The notes: generated by a model not told the origin, from the sequence alone. Shown: positions 27,800-38,673, counted from the stretch's first letter. The stretch: 64,000 bases of DNA from Clostridium sp. C2-6-12 (GCF_009928485.1 NZ_JAABNP010000004.1:62001-126000); one strand, 5' to 3'. A program made the numbers and translations.

Positions 27800-28693
27800 A
27801 TGGATTTTAAACAATTAAATGCTTTTTTGACAATAAGCAAACTTCAAAGCTTCACCAAAGCTGCAGAAGTTTTAGGTTATGCTCAATCTAGTGTAACAAC
27901 TCAAATTAAACTACTTGAGAGTGAGCTTGAAGTAAAGCTTTTTGAAAGAATAGGCAAAAATGTTACTTTAACGCATGAAGGAAAGAAGCTTTTACCTTAT
28001 GCAAAACAAATAATAAAGCTATCAAGTGATATCAAAAGCACAGTCTTTAGTCAGGAAACTCCAAGTGGAACTTTAACAATTGGAGCTGCTGAATCATTAT
28101 GTGTTTTAAGATTGCCAGAAATACTTAAGGAATATAAAAAACTATATCCTGAAGTAGAAGTTTCTTTAAAATTTGGAAGCTGTGCTGATTTTAGGTATTT
28201 TTTAAATGATAATATTATTGATGTAGCATTTTCCTTAGGCGTTAAAATAGATTCAAAAGAATTTATATCAGATATAGAGATTCCTGAACCTATGGTTCTT
28301 TTGGCTTATCCTGGTCATCCACTCATAAATAAAAAAGCAATATTCCCAAAGGATATTGAAACCGAACCTCTTGTATTAACAGAAATGGGCTGCAGCTACC
28401 GAGCTGCACTTGAAAATATTTTAGCCAACTGTAATGTTAAACCAAATATAACTTTAGAAACCGGAAGCGTCCAAGCTATTAAGCAATTTACCATGAGTGG
28501 TCTCGGAATAACACTGCTTCCCAAAGTTGCTGTAGAAGATGAAATAATTAATGGGAAACTTATTCCTTTAAATTGGGCTGGTCCTGATTTCCAAATAATA
28601 TCCCAAGTGCTTTATCATAAGGATAAATGGATTTCTCCTGCACTTAGAGAATTTCTTAAATTATCTAGAAAGTTTATGGAATATTTAAAATAA
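27800..28693 (+). CDS. LysR-family transcriptional regulator
   Basis: From ATG 27800 (GGAG upstream) the protein is 298 residues: a winged helix (1-60, FKQLNAFLTISKLQSFTKAAEVLGYAQ-like layout) and a two-lobed co-inducer domain. The longer open frame to 27722 adds only a hydrophobic, unlikely leader. It resembles CysL/YwfK-like regulators of sulfur or amino-acid metabolism, but the ligand cannot be told. Divergent from asd. Confidence 0.87.
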   Translation: MDFKQLNAFLTISKLQSFTKAAEVLGYAQSSVTTQIKLLESELEVKLFERIGKNVTLTHEGKKLLPYAKQIIKLSSDIKSTVFSQETPSGTLTIGAAESLCVLRLPEILKEYKKLYPEVEVSLKFGSCADFRYFLNDNIIDVAFSLGVKIDSKEFISDIEIPEPMVLLAYPGHPLINKKAIFPKDIETEPLVLTEMGCSYRAALENILANCNVKPNITLETGSVQAIKQFTMSGLGITLLPKVAVEDEIINGKLIPLNWAGPDFQIISQVLYHKDKWISPALREFLKLSRKFMEYLK

Positions 28694-28724
28694 GCAATGA
28701 ATCTTCATGGAAATAGAACCCAAT

Positions 28725-28765
28725 CAAAAATAAGGCTAAGGAAATCAATACAAAACTCCTTAGCC
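28725..28765 (-). terminator. Terminator of the two-component operon
   Basis: GGCTAAGGA pairs with TCCTTAGCC (28734-28742 with 28757-28765), followed on the minus strand by TTATTTTTGA. Confidence 0.75.
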
Positions 28766-28806
28766 CATTCAAATATCCTCATTTAACCAAACTATGAAAA
28801 TTATAT

Positions 28807-30582
28807 TTAAAACTTGAACCAAAACCTAACTCCAATCGTTGTATTCTCCACACCAAATTTAAAGTTATGGAGCTGCAAAACATTTTTAACTATTGCGAGT
28901 CCTATTCCCGTTCTTCTTTCACTTCTATCTCTTGAACTATCTCCTCTATAAAATGTATTCCATATTAAACTTATTTTATCTTTTGAAATATGCTCTCCTT
29001 CATTTTCAATAATAAATTTCTCGTTATTTAATCCTATATTTATAGATTTATTTTCTTCAGTGTGATATATGGCATTGGATAATAAATTGTTTATCACCTG
29101 CTCAATACGTACATAATCAGCATCAATATAATACTCTTTATCGCTTGTATAATTAACATTAATGCTCTTATCATTAAACACCTTCTCATTTTTCTTCATA
29201 ATTCCTTCTATAAGATCATTTATGCAGAAGTTTTCTTTTTTCAATTCATAAGCTTTTGCTTCAAGTTTAGATAAATCTAACATTTCAAGCACCATTTTAT
29301 CCATCTTATAGGTTTCATCTATTATTACCTCTAAATACTTGTCTCTTTTATCTTCAGCTATTTTCTCCTTAAGACCTTCTCCATATGTTCTAATAATTCC
29401 AAGCGGAGTTTTTAGTTCATGAGCTATAGCACTTGTAAGTTCTCTTCTGTTTTTTTCTAAATCCTCCTGCTTTTCATAGGTTTTATATAAGCCCTTTGAT
29501 AAAATCATTGTCATTGCAAGGACCATAATAAATGAAAGCAAATATAACGGAATCGCCTTTGGTAGTATTTCCTCCCATGGATAATAATCTGCCTTTAAAC
29601 ATAAATAATATTGATGGCCATTTATATATAAGGTATTAATATACTCATAATTAACTTTATAAAAAATTTCATTATCAATTTTACAAAAATTTTTAGTTGT
29701 AGTAAGCTTATTTATACTATGCCCCTTATTATCCATTAGACTTCTTAGTTCATCTTTATTGTATTCCGTAAAACTGTTATATCTTTGAAAGATTTTTTTA
29801 TATAAATAATCGCTATTATTTTCCCTATAAATATCTTTCCTATAATTAACCTCCCAATAAGGATAAAAATTATCAGATATTTCTATTTTTCTTAATCCCC
29901 CTATGCCTTCAGCATTAAAGTTATATGTTTTAATTTTTTCTCCACTTTTTATACCTTCATTTGGATTTACTGCTTCATCTATTATACTTTCATAAATTTC
30001 TAATAGTTCTGGTATTATTTCATTTCCATTAACAAACCCTTGTCCTTTAATTAAATATTTTTTTGATTTACTTTTTTGATTAAAGATCTTAAAAAATTCT
30101 ATTTTTTCATCTTCTGATAAATACTTATCTAAATCAATATATCTATTTACATTGCAATGATCTATATTTGATTTTTCAGGTTCTTCTTCAGCACTCAATA
30201 GGATATTACCAGATTTAGCTAACAGCTTAAAATTTTCATCATATAAATAAGTTTTGGAAAACATTTCATTATCAAAAGATGCTGTTGAAATTTCACTATT
30301 TAAACTTGTTAAATAATTTATATCCTTATTCAAAGAATTTAGGTCATTTAACCAAAACCCTGTCCTATCGTCTGATAATCTTTCATATTCAATATCATAT
30401 ATATTTTTAGTTATTCTATCTTGTAAAACGCTCCCCATATTATCAAACTTAGCATTATTCTCATCCACTTTAGATTTATAGTATATTCCTGTAAATACAA
30501 TTGCAGCAATAAAATAAAACGTAAAAAACATAGATCCTGTCCTTAAAAATATGCTTTTAAAAGTAATTTTAACTTTCATCAT
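28807..30582 (-). CDS. Sensor histidine kinase with a large extracytoplasmic domain
   Basis: The 591-residue kinase has a first membrane helix (about 13-33), about 310 residues outside the membrane, a second helix (about 343-363), a phospho-acceptor domain (AIAHELKTPLGIIR, His near 388) and a C-terminal HATPase with GIGLAIV. The sensor part is lysine/asparagine-rich and not a recognised domain. There is no HAMP domain. It overlaps the response regulator gene by 14 bases. Target genes unknown. Confidence 0.88.
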   Translation of the reverse strand: MMKVKITFKSIFLRTGSMFFTFYFIAAIVFTGIYYKSKVDENNAKFDNMGSVLQDRITKNIYDIEYERLSDDRTGFWLNDLNSLNKDINYLTSLNSEISTASFDNEMFSKTYLYDENFKLLAKSGNILLSAEEEPEKSNIDHCNVNRYIDLDKYLSEDEKIEFFKIFNQKSKSKKYLIKGQGFVNGNEIIPELLEIYESIIDEAVNPNEGIKSGEKIKTYNFNAEGIGGLRKIEISDNFYPYWEVNYRKDIYRENNSDYLYKKIFQRYNSFTEYNKDELRSLMDNKGHSINKLTTTKNFCKIDNEIFYKVNYEYINTLYINGHQYYLCLKADYYPWEEILPKAIPLYLLSFIMVLAMTMILSKGLYKTYEKQEDLEKNRRELTSAIAHELKTPLGIIRTYGEGLKEKIAEDKRDKYLEVIIDETYKMDKMVLEMLDLSKLEAKAYELKKENFCINDLIEGIMKKNEKVFNDKSINVNYTSDKEYYIDADYVRIEQVINNLLSNAIYHTEENKSINIGLNNEKFIIENEGEHISKDKISLIWNTFYRGDSSRDRSERRTGIGLAIVKNVLQLHNFKFGVENTTIGVRFWFKF

Positions 30583-31276
30583 TCCTCACCTCAAATTTAT
30601 ATCCCACCTTAACAATTGTATGTAAATGATAAGCGCCTTCTCCCAAAGCCTTACGTAACTTTTTAATATGAGTATCAAGCACCCTGTCATTTCCATCAAA
30701 ATCATATCCCCAAAACTTAATTAATAGTTGCTCTCTTTCTATAATCCTGTTTTTATTTACAATAAAATAATAAAGTAAATCATATTCCAGTTTAGGAAGA
30801 AAAATTTCTTTATCATTTATATAAACTTTATGCGTTTTACAGTCCACACAAATTTCTTGTGCATAAAGCTTGTCGTCTACTATGATTCCCCTTGCTCTTT
30901 TAATTACAGAAATGCATTTAGCATATAATACTTTAAGTGAAAAAGGCTTTGTTATATAATCATCTGCTCCTAAGCTATATCCATGAAGATTATCCTCCTC
31001 ATCACTTTTAGCCGTAATAAAAATTATAGGCATATCACTGCCATTCATAGAACCTTCAACTTTACCTTTACGTATTTTTTCACAAACGGAAAAACCATCA
31101 AGTTTTGGCATCATAATATCTAATAGAACTAAATCAACATTTTCCCTTTCTAATATTTCCAAAGCTTCTATTCCATCGCTGGCACAAATCACCTCACATT
31201 CTTTTACTTGAAAATAATCCTTAATTATTTCCTGCATTCTTTCTTCATCTTCAACTAATAAAACTTTATATTTCAA
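30569..31276 (-). CDS. OmpR/PhoB-family response regulator
   Basis: Receiver domain with VEDEERM, phospho-acceptor Asp in LVLLDIMMPKLDG and Lys in ITKPFS, then a winged-helix C-terminal domain. The frame is open to 31333, but that leader is improbable. TTG at 31276 has GGGAGGGG at good spacing and begins LKYKVLLVEDE, the canonical receiver start, so 236 residues are proposed. Upstream gene of the kinase pair. Confidence 0.9.
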   Translation of the reverse strand: MKYKVLLVEDEERMQEIIKDYFQVKECEVICASDGIEALEILERENVDLVLLDIMMPKLDGFSVCEKIRKGKVEGSMNGSDMPIIFITAKSDEEDNLHGYSLGADDYITKPFSLKVLYAKCISVIKRARGIIVDDKLYAQEICVDCKTHKVYINDKEIFLPKLEYDLLYYFIVNKNRIIEREQLLIKFWGYDFDGNDRVLDTHIKKLRKALGEGAYHLHTIVKVGYKFEVRNDES

Positions 31277-31330
31277 TTTCTTCCCCTCCCATAACCATAC
31301 TAATATTACAATCTGTACTCTTTGTGTCCT

Positions 31331-31370
31331 CAAAAAAAATCACATCATTCATTTTTGAACAATGTGATTT
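31331..31370 (-). terminator. Terminator of the pseudouridine synthase gene
   Basis: AAATCACAT pairs with ATGTGATTT (31337-31345 with 31362-31370). On the minus strand it is followed by eight T residues. Confidence 0.85.
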
Positions 31371-31394
31371 ACAATTTAAGAAATTAATTATTTT

Positions 31395-32297
31395 CTATTT
31401 TATCTTATTAATCAATTCCTTCATATCCTCTGGAAGTTCAGCTCTAAGTGCAAGTTCTTCTCCTGTTCTTGGAGATTTAAAATTTAGTCCATAAGCATGA
31501 AGTGCCTGCCTCTTTATTAAATCCTCTTCCTCTTCTCCATAACCATATAAGGTGTCGCCATAGATTGGATGTCCTAAATGATTTAAGTGAACTCTTATTT
31601 GGTGAGTTCTACCAGTTTCTAATTTACATTCTACTAAACTTGCATTATTAAATTCTTCTACAACTTTATAATGAGTTATACTTCTTTGTCCTCTTTCATC
31701 AACAATTCTCTTAGTTCCATTTTCAATACCTTCTGGTTTGTATATAGGTTGATCGATTGTGCCCTGCTTTTCCTTCATAATTCCATGAACTATTGCTAAA
31801 TATCTTTTCTCCACCTTGTTTTCAGTCATTTCCTTTGATAACATTCCATGCGAAAATTGATTTTTAGCAATTATAATAAGTCCAGAAGTATTCATATCCA
31901 GTCTTGAAACTAATCTCACAATGCAATTTTGGTTACTTTCCATAAAGTAATTTATTACTCCATTAGCAAGAGTTCCACTTTGATAGCTTTTAGTTGGATG
32001 CACCACCATAAAAGGTTTTTTATTTACTACTAATATATCTTCATCTTCATAGACTATATCTATATCCATTTTTTCTGGTGCTATATCCTGACTTTCATCT
32101 TTTTCTAAGTCTATTTTTATTGTTTCTCCAATAGTTAATACTCTATTCATTTTTACAACTTGATCGTTGACAAATATTTTTTTATTAATAGAGGCACTTC
32201 TTATAAGTCTTGTTGATAATCCAAGCTCTGTTTTAAGATATTCTCTAATTTTAGTTCCCTCTTCTATATTTGTAACCTTTTTTTCTAAAATACTCAT
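31395..32297 (-). CDS. RluA-family pseudouridine synthase
   Basis: The 300-residue enzyme isomerises uridines in rRNA or tRNA. An N-terminal S4 RNA-binding domain (about 12-70) precedes the catalytic domain, whose active-site Asp134 lies in SRLDMNTSGL. RTHQIRVHLNHLGHPIYGD is the family C-terminal signature. RluD-type 23S targets are most likely, but related paralogues exist in clostridia. It has its own terminator. Confidence 0.9.
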   Translation of the reverse strand: MSILEKKVTNIEEGTKIREYLKTELGLSTRLIRSASINKKIFVNDQVVKMNRVLTIGETIKIDLEKDESQDIAPEKMDIDIVYEDEDILVVNKKPFMVVHPTKSYQSGTLANGVINYFMESNQNCIVRLVSRLDMNTSGLIIIAKNQFSHGMLSKEMTENKVEKRYLAIVHGIMKEKQGTIDQPIYKPEGIENGTKRIVDERGQRSITHYKVVEEFNNASLVECKLETGRTHQIRVHLNHLGHPIYGDTLYGYGEEEEDLIKRQALHAYGLNFKSPRTGEELALRAELPEDMKELINKIK

Positions 32298-32407
32298 GTA
32301 ATTAATCTACTCCTCATATAACTTACTTGAAAACATACAGAGCAAAATTTTACCCACAGTTTTTAATTCGAATTCATTATTATTATTTAAGTTCTCGGTT
32401 GCACTTA

Positions 32408-32484
32408 ATAAGTTCTTAATTGCGCTATGCGCTTTTTTATATGTGATAAGTTCTTGATTGCGCTATGCGCTTTTTTTATATGTG
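32408..32484. repeat. Two tandem 38-39-base repeats with GCGC mini-hairpins
   Basis: Unit one (32408-32445) and unit two (32446-32484) differ at only one base substitution and one extra T. Each contains GCGCTATGCGC followed by a T run. A third, diverged copy of the first half starts near 32388. A related pair lies at 60969-61053. No cas genes or further copies are nearby. Confidence 0.85.
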
Positions 32485-32521
32485 CACAATTTTCTATAAA
32501 TATTACAACTTTATCAACAAT

Positions 32522-33814
32522 CTATTCAACCAAAGATGCATAATCCTTCCCTAAGATTATTATCACATCATACTCTTTATATTCTGTTCTTGTATCTTTT
32601 TTATCATCATTTTTGATGTTTAAATCCTGATTAACTATTTTTAATTTATCATTATCATTGGACATTATTACGCTTTTATCAGTGACCTCAGTATTTCCTG
32701 TATCAATTTTGGAATATCCTGCGTTTTTAAGCTGTTGCATTGCTTTAGCTGCTAGTCCATTAATTTTAGTTCCATTTAATACTTTAATTTTAATATCATC
32801 TTTAGATATATTTACTGATGAATTTTTAGCTGACGCTGCTGAACTTAAAGAACCTATAACATCTTTATTTCCGTTCTTATCAAATATTAAAAAAGATTCT
32901 CCATGAATAGTTTTAGGCGTCCCTGCTGCTATTACCATTGACATCTTATCTTTTTTTAAATTCATAAACTTTAAGCCATAACTCATAACTTTAAATGATG
33001 ACATATTTGTTTCTATGTTATCACCTAACGCTGACATTATACTTGGAATCCTAAATATTATAAAAGGACTTGTAAATTTATCTACCACCTTAGATATGAA
33101 TTTTTGTTGATTTTCAATCCTATCTAAATCGCCATTAGCAAAGCCACTTCCATCATTATTTTTTCTCCACCTAAAAAACTCTTCAGCTTTTTTCCCATCT
33201 AAGTTAACTGTCTCTCCAGCCTTAAAATTAATATGAAGATTTTGTCCTTCATCATCATAAATCATATTTCTTTCAATCTTCATTTCAATTCCACCTAGAG
33301 CATCAATAATTTCTCTAAATGCATTATAATCGATTTTTACTAAATAATTAATTTTTATATTTAATAAACTTTCAGCTTCCGCTTTTATTTTAGGGTACCC
33401 ACCAATTGCATAAGCAGCATTTATCTTAACATTTCTATCATTAATATTTATCAAGGTATCTCTTGGAATCGATACAACTGTAAGCTTATCATTAGCTGGA
33501 TTATAATTCAAAACCATTATTGTATCTGTTCTTTTTATAGATTGATTGTCCACCTGTTTTGGATCTCCAATATCCATTCCAAGTACTAATATATTTACAG
33601 GATCCCTTGAAGATACATCAATACTGCTTGGCATTGACTTACTTCCAATTTTCATTAATGCTGAAACTCCAAATATTGTTGAAATCACAATAAATGTTAA
33701 CACAAATGCTATTATCCCTATAATTACCTTTTCAAGTATTGAAGTAGAATTATCTCTTCTAAAAATCTTTGAAAGTATAGCTTTCTTTTTTTTCTTTTCA
33801 AACCGTCTCCCCAT
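32522..33814 (-). CDS. LytR-CpsA-Psr (LCP) family cell-wall glycopolymer transferase
   Basis: The 430-residue protein has a basic cytoplasmic tail, one membrane helix (about 28-52), an LCP domain (about 70-300; VLGMDIGD, RTDTIMVLNYNP, SIPRDTLIN) and a C-terminal LytR_C domain (KVLNGTKINGLAAKAMQQL). LCP enzymes attach teichoic acid or capsule polymers to peptidoglycan from undecaprenyl-linked precursors. It follows yqeK closely in the conserved nadD-yqeK-LCP order. Confidence 0.9.
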   Translation of the reverse strand: MGRRFEKKKKKAILSKIFRRDNSTSILEKVIIGIIAFVLTFIVISTIFGVSALMKIGSKSMPSSIDVSSRDPVNILVLGMDIGDPKQVDNQSIKRTDTIMVLNYNPANDKLTVVSIPRDTLININDRNVKINAAYAIGGYPKIKAEAESLLNIKINYLVKIDYNAFREIIDALGGIEMKIERNMIYDDEGQNLHINFKAGETVNLDGKKAEEFFRWRKNNDGSGFANGDLDRIENQQKFISKVVDKFTSPFIIFRIPSIMSALGDNIETNMSSFKVMSYGLKFMNLKKDKMSMVIAAGTPKTIHGESFLIFDKNGNKDVIGSLSSAASAKNSSVNISKDDIKIKVLNGTKINGLAAKAMQQLKNAGYSKIDTGNTEVTDKSVIMSNDNDKLKIVNQDLNIKNDDKKDTRTEYKEYDVIIILGKDYASLVE

Positions 33815-33846
33815 AACTCACCTCTTGTATTTTGAGACTATATGAA

Positions 33847-34425
33847 TTATTTATTAAATTCAGAATCAAATAAAAAATAATTTCTAGCTTTAATAGTATT
33901 TTCATCAATAAGCAGGTTTTTGCTCAATAAAAATTGTATACTTTGAGTTAACCCTTCATACACACCCGCATTTAAATTTTCATATGTAATTTTCCTTATC
34001 TCCTCAACACCGTTAAAATTTCTATTTGGCTCTATCATATCTGCAATATATATTATTTTAGCTAAAACAGACATATTTTCTTTTCCTGTAGTGTGCCATC
34101 TAATAGAATCCAATATTTCTTCATCTTCAATTCCAAGTTTATCTTTAGCCACTATTGGCGCAATAATACCATGCCATAAGTTAGAATTATTTTCCTCCAC
34201 TGATGAAATAATAATATTATTCTCTGCTATTATTTTCTTCATTGTATCTTTAGCTAAATTTTTAGCCACATCATGAGCCAAGGCTGCAATTTCAGCTTTT
34301 TCTTCTGAAACATTGTTTAGCTGCGCTAACTTTTTAGCCATTTCAACAACACCAGTTACGTGAATATAACGCTTTTCTAATAAATTTTCTTTTAGATATA
34401 AGTTCATTTCTTCTATAGATAACAT
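33847..34425 (-). CDS. yqeK: YqeK-type HD phosphohydrolase (Ap4A hydrolase)
   Basis: The 192-residue HD-domain protein has HVTGVV, AHDVAK and RWHTTG as metal ligands, the YqeK pattern. YqeK proteins symmetrically hydrolyse diadenosine tetraphosphate. It sits after nadD in the usual Firmicute order. The gap to nadD is filled by a CAGTTAAC-type repeat. Confidence 0.9.
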   Translation of the reverse strand: MLSIEEMNLYLKENLLEKRYIHVTGVVEMAKKLAQLNNVSEEKAEIAALAHDVAKNLAKDTMKKIIAENNIIISSVEENNSNLWHGIIAPIVAKDKLGIEDEEILDSIRWHTTGKENMSVLAKIIYIADMIEPNRNFNGVEEIRKITYENLNAGVYEGLTQSIQFLLSKNLLIDENTIKARNYFLFDSEFNK

Positions 34426-34435
34426 AAATACCCCC

Positions 34436-34471
34436 GTTAATCAATTATCAGTTAACAATTAACAGTTAAGG
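34436..34471. repeat. TTAAC-rich intergenic repeat between nadD and yqeK
   Basis: ATCAGTTAAC-AATTAACAGTTAA forms an imperfect palindrome directly in front of the yqeK start. Its wording matches the ends of the elements at 1588-1618, 35712-35835 and 40976-41163. Confidence 0.55.
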
Positions 34472-34532
34472 ATTATGTTTAACTGCATTGTAACTTTAAC
34501 TATATAGCTTTACTTTATAATAATTTATAATT

Positions 34533-35144
34533 CTATTTATTGATATATAATTTATTTTTGTATATTATCTCTGCTACTTTTGATGGTACAAAGAAATCAA
34601 TTCTTTGATTTTTATTTACTCTTTCCCTTATATAGGTTGAAGATATTTCAAGTTCTTTTAAATTTAAGATGATAATTTTTCCATTATATTTTTCTTCAAT
34701 TAACTCTTTTCTTTCTATCATTTCTTCTTTACTAATTCCAACTCTAGGGAACACTACAAGAGATGCCAAAGAAAAAATCTTTTCAACTGATTTCCACTGT
34801 TCTAAAGTTAATAAACAATCTGCACCAGTTATAAAAAATAGTTCTATTTCTTCATTTGTATTGTTTTTAAAATCTTCTAAGGTTTCATATGTGAAACTAA
34901 GTCCTTCTTTTTCGATTTCATAATCTGAAACAGAAAAACCATCATATGTTTGTATTGCTAGCTTCACCATATTATATCTAAGATTAGAATCTGTAACTAT
35001 TTTATCCGCCTTAAGCGGCTGCTTTCCTGCTGGCATAAATATTACTTCATCTAACTTTAATTGTTCTTTAGCTTCATAAGCTATATATAAATGCGCATAA
35101 TGAATAGGATCAAATGTCCCTCCTATTATACCATACCGTTTCAT
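34533..35144 (-). CDS. nadD: Nicotinate-nucleotide adenylyltransferase
   Basis: The enzyme joins nicotinate mononucleotide and ATP to give deamido-NAD. The nucleotidyltransferase motif GGTFDPIHYAHL (8-19) and the C-terminal ISSTYIRERV are both present, and the 203-residue length is standard. GGAGG precedes the ATG. Confidence 0.95.
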   Translation of the reverse strand: MKRYGIIGGTFDPIHYAHLYIAYEAKEQLKLDEVIFMPAGKQPLKADKIVTDSNLRYNMVKLAIQTYDGFSVSDYEIEKEGLSFTYETLEDFKNNTNEEIELFFITGADCLLTLEQWKSVEKIFSLASLVVFPRVGISKEEMIERKELIEEKYNGKIIILNLKELEISSTYIRERVNKNQRIDFFVPSKVAEIIYKNKLYINK

Positions 35145-35275
35145 AAGCTTTCCTCCAAAGTAAAAAGGTTATTTTACTATTATATCACGAAGTAGTATTA
35201 AATATTATTTTTAATATCTTAATTTTTACTAAAATAAATTAAATTTAATAATCAACACCACATATTATTTTGAAC

Positions 35276-35330
35276 ATAAAAATACCCTGGAGATTAACAC
35301 ACTTATCTTCGTGTCTGCTTCTACAGGGTA
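35276..35330 (-). terminator. Terminator after yhbY
   Basis: TACCCTG pairs with CAGGGTA (35283-35289 with 35324-35330) and an inner ACAC/GTGT stem extends it. On the minus strand it is followed by TTTTTATG. It separates yhbY from nadD. Confidence 0.75.
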
Positions 35331-35348
35331 ATTAACTAATTCAAAGTT

Positions 35349-35651
35349 CTATTTTTTAGGTAGTTCTATTTTTCTCTTTTTAAGATTACTTGATTGTTTA
35401 TATAATACAATCTTATTCCCAATAGCTTGAATCCCTTCACATTTTAGAGCCTTACATATCATATCTGAAGTTTCTCTTGACTCTAAACCGCTGTTTTCTA
35501 AAACTTTTATTTTTATTAATTCTCTAGCTTCTAAAGCTTGTGATACTTGTATTAAAAAGTTTTCTTCAACACCATTTTTCCCTATTTGGAATATTGGCGA
35601 TAGATCATTTGCTAAACCTCTTAAATAAGCTCTTTGTTTTCCTGTTAACAT
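35349..35651 (-). CDS. yhbY: YhbY/CRS1-type RNA-binding protein
   Basis: A 100-residue CRM-domain protein with the GKNGV loop (residues 23-27) and the opening LTGKQRAYLRGLANDL. Such proteins bind pre-50S ribosomal particles. The neighbouring obg and nadD genes are the usual context. Confidence 0.9.
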   Translation of the reverse strand: MLTGKQRAYLRGLANDLSPIFQIGKNGVEENFLIQVSQALEARELIKIKVLENSGLESRETSDMICKALKCEGIQAIGNKIVLYKQSSNLKKRKIELPKK

Positions 35652-35711
35652 TTATTTTCCTCCTAAAATTTCAACATATAGTTAGTTGTATTATTTATCC
35701 CTGGGGGTTTT

Positions 35712-35835
35712 TCAATTAACAATGTACAATTGACAATTATTGAGGAAGTCCCTTTAGAATTTCTTAAAAACATATTTTAAACTCCTATGGAGTTTTTCCT
35801 CAACTTTTCATTGTTAATTGTTAACTGTTAATTGA
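35712..35835. repeat. MITE-like inverted-repeat element between yhbY and obg
   Basis: The left arm (35712-35745, TCAATTAACAATG...TTGAGG) and right arm (35798-35835, CCTCAACTTTTC...GTTAATTGA) are imperfect inverted copies of 34-38 bases around a 52-base middle, which itself holds a small AAACTCC/GGAGTTT hairpin. The right end touches the obg stop codon (35836-35838). No coding frame is inside. Confidence 0.75.
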
Positions 35836-37152
<1,317 letters not shown>

Positions 37153-37365
37153 TTATTTTATTTGATAATGTAAACAAATTATGCTTCTATATTTTCTTAG
37201 CTGATTTATATTACACTATCTATTCATCTTAATTAATTTAACTTATAAAATATAGCTAAATAAATTTTCAGCTACAATATTATAATTATTATTCCCTAAA
37301 AAGCTTAATTTATTATATTTCATTTAATGTTTAATCTCAACTAAAACATTCTTTCTAATAGGCAT

Positions 37366-37397
37366 TTAAAAAAAGCACTCTTAGTTTAAGAGTGCTT
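37366..37397 (-). terminator. Terminator of the rplU-prp-rpmA operon
   Basis: A perfect 11-bp stem AAGCACTCTTA/TAAGAGTGCTT (37373-37383 with 37387-37397) is followed on the minus strand by seven T residues. Confidence 0.9.
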
Positions 37398-37412
37398 AAT
37401 TTCTAAAATAAA

Positions 37413-37712
37413 TTATTCAGCTATTGCTTCAACGTCTACTGGGTAAACACTTGCTTTCTTCTTATCTCTACCAAGTCTTTCAAATCTTACGATTCCATCG
37501 ATCTTAGCATATAAAGTATCATCTTTACCTCTTCCAACATTTTCACCTGGGTGAATCTTAGTTCCTCTTTGTCTATAAAGGATATTTCCTGCAAGAACAA
37601 ATTCTCCATCAGCAGATTTAGCTCCTAATCTCTTAGATTCAGAGTCTCTACCATTTTTAGAACTACCTACTCCCTTTTTATGAGCGAATAATTGAAGGTT
37701 CATAATTAGCAT
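37413..37712 (-). CDS. rpmA: 50S ribosomal protein L27, with Prp-cleaved N-terminus
   Basis: 99 residues. The N-terminus [14 protein letters not shown] contains the LQLF/AHKKG site that Firmicute Prp protease cuts to expose the mature Ala-His-Lys end at the peptidyl-transferase centre. GGAGGTG is spaced for the ATG at 37712, so the leader is made. The prp gene lies four bases upstream. Confidence 0.96.
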   Translation of the reverse strand: MLIMNLQLFAHKKGVGSSKNGRDSESKRLGAKSADGEFVLAGNILYRQRGTKIHPGENVGRGKDDTLYAKIDGIVRFERLGRDKKKASVYPVDVEAIAE

Positions 37713-37716
37713 GTGA

Positions 37717-38103
37717 CTACACCTCCTCTTTTATTAAAGTTATATATTCTCTACGTTTCTTTTCCCCTACTAATTGATCAAATCCTAAAATTACACTTTC
37801 CAAACTCTTTTCAAAGGTTCTTAATAAAACCTGAGCTTGGTTTAGTTCCTCTTGAGTAAAATCTTGAAGATCCAATTTTAAGTAGCCATCATTGATTTCG
37901 TAAGTTGAATTAAGCTTTAACACTTCATCCAATCCAATGATTACACTTTGAGATAGTACCGAAACAGAATTACAGATTAAATCAAATGCTTCTCCTATTA
38001 AAGCAGGCTCATTTGAAAAATCCCTGTCTCCACCCATAGCATGACCATTCATTACAAATCCAACAATATTTTCATTATGTTGTTTGATTTTTACTTTAAT
38101 CAT
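37717..38103 (-). CDS. prp: Prp cysteine protease for ribosomal protein L27
   Basis: 128-residue YsxB/Prp protein. His21 (NGHA) and Cys44 (DLICNSVS) are the likely catalytic pair. The spacing is 23 residues rather than the 12 of the Staphylococcus enzyme, because of an insert [16 protein letters not shown] between them. It lies between rplU and rpmA, as in other Firmicutes. Confidence 0.92.
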   Translation of the reverse strand: MIKVKIKQHNENIVGFVMNGHAMGGDRDFSNEPALIGEAFDLICNSVSVLSQSVIIGLDEVLKLNSTYEINDGYLKLDLQDFTQEELNQAQVLLRTFEKSLESVILGFDQLVGEKKRREYITLIKEEV

Positions 38104-38107
38104 AATA

Positions 38108-38419
38108 TTAAGCTTCGATCTTTTCGATTACTAGCTTAGTGTAAGGTTGTCTGTGTCCATTTTTTCTTCTATAGTCTTTTTTAGACTTATATTTGAAAAC
38201 TACAACTTTCTTTGCCTTACCTTGTGCTGCAACCTTAGCTACAACTTTAGCTCCTTCAACTACTGGAGTACCAACTTTGATACCATCTTCAGTTCCTACA
38301 GCTAAAACTTCATTTAATTCAACTGTTGAATCAACATCAGCGTTTAATTTTTCAACGTATATTACGTCTCCTTCTTGAACTCTGTATTGTTTACCACCTG
38401 TTGCTAATACTGCGTACAT
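38108..38419 (-). CDS. rplU: 50S ribosomal protein L21
   Basis: 103-residue protein with [18 protein letters not shown] start and [15 protein letters not shown] end, both diagnostic of L21. First gene of the rplU-prp-rpmA operon, preceded by the L21 leader RNA. Confidence 0.97.
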   Translation of the reverse strand: MYAVLATGGKQYRVQEGDVIYVEKLNADVDSTVELNEVLAVGTEDGIKVGTPVVEGAKVVAKVAAQGKAKKVVVFKYKSKKDYRRKNGHRQPYTKLVIEKIEA

Positions 38420-38516
38420 TAAAACACCTCCTCATAACGGTCTCGCCACTTTTGGTACAAAGATTTAACTTTGTTTTAGAAAACCTTACGTGCGCGGTTT
38501 ACAAAAGCCAGTTTAT
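38420..38516 (-). promoter_or_regulatory. L21 leader RNA (autoregulatory element)
   Basis: The minus-strand leader reads AACCGCGCACGTAAGG, then CAAAG-TTAAAT-CTTTG, then AAAAGTGGCGAGACCGTTA and GGAGG, which I recognise as the Firmicute L21 leader (Rfam L21_leader). It probably binds excess L21 and lowers expression of rplU-prp-rpmA. Confidence 0.75.
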
Positions 38517-38673
38517 CATATTTTTTATGGTTTGTAAAGCATATTCTTCATTTATCCGCAATAAAACTTATTTTTTTATTTTATGCTATCCACTTCTATT
38601 TTGGAAAAACAGCTGCAAATAATAATGTGAAATCATATATTTTTTATTTTGAAACGAAAAATGTATAGTGTGC

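Noticed and set aside
32408-32484. Possible CRISPR array
   Set aside because: Units are directly abutting with no spacers, only two full copies, and there are no cas genes.
38326-38622. Plus-strand open frame of 98 codons over rplU and its leader
   Set aside because: It is antisense to rplU and the L21 leader, with no ribosome site. The leader RNA explains the region.
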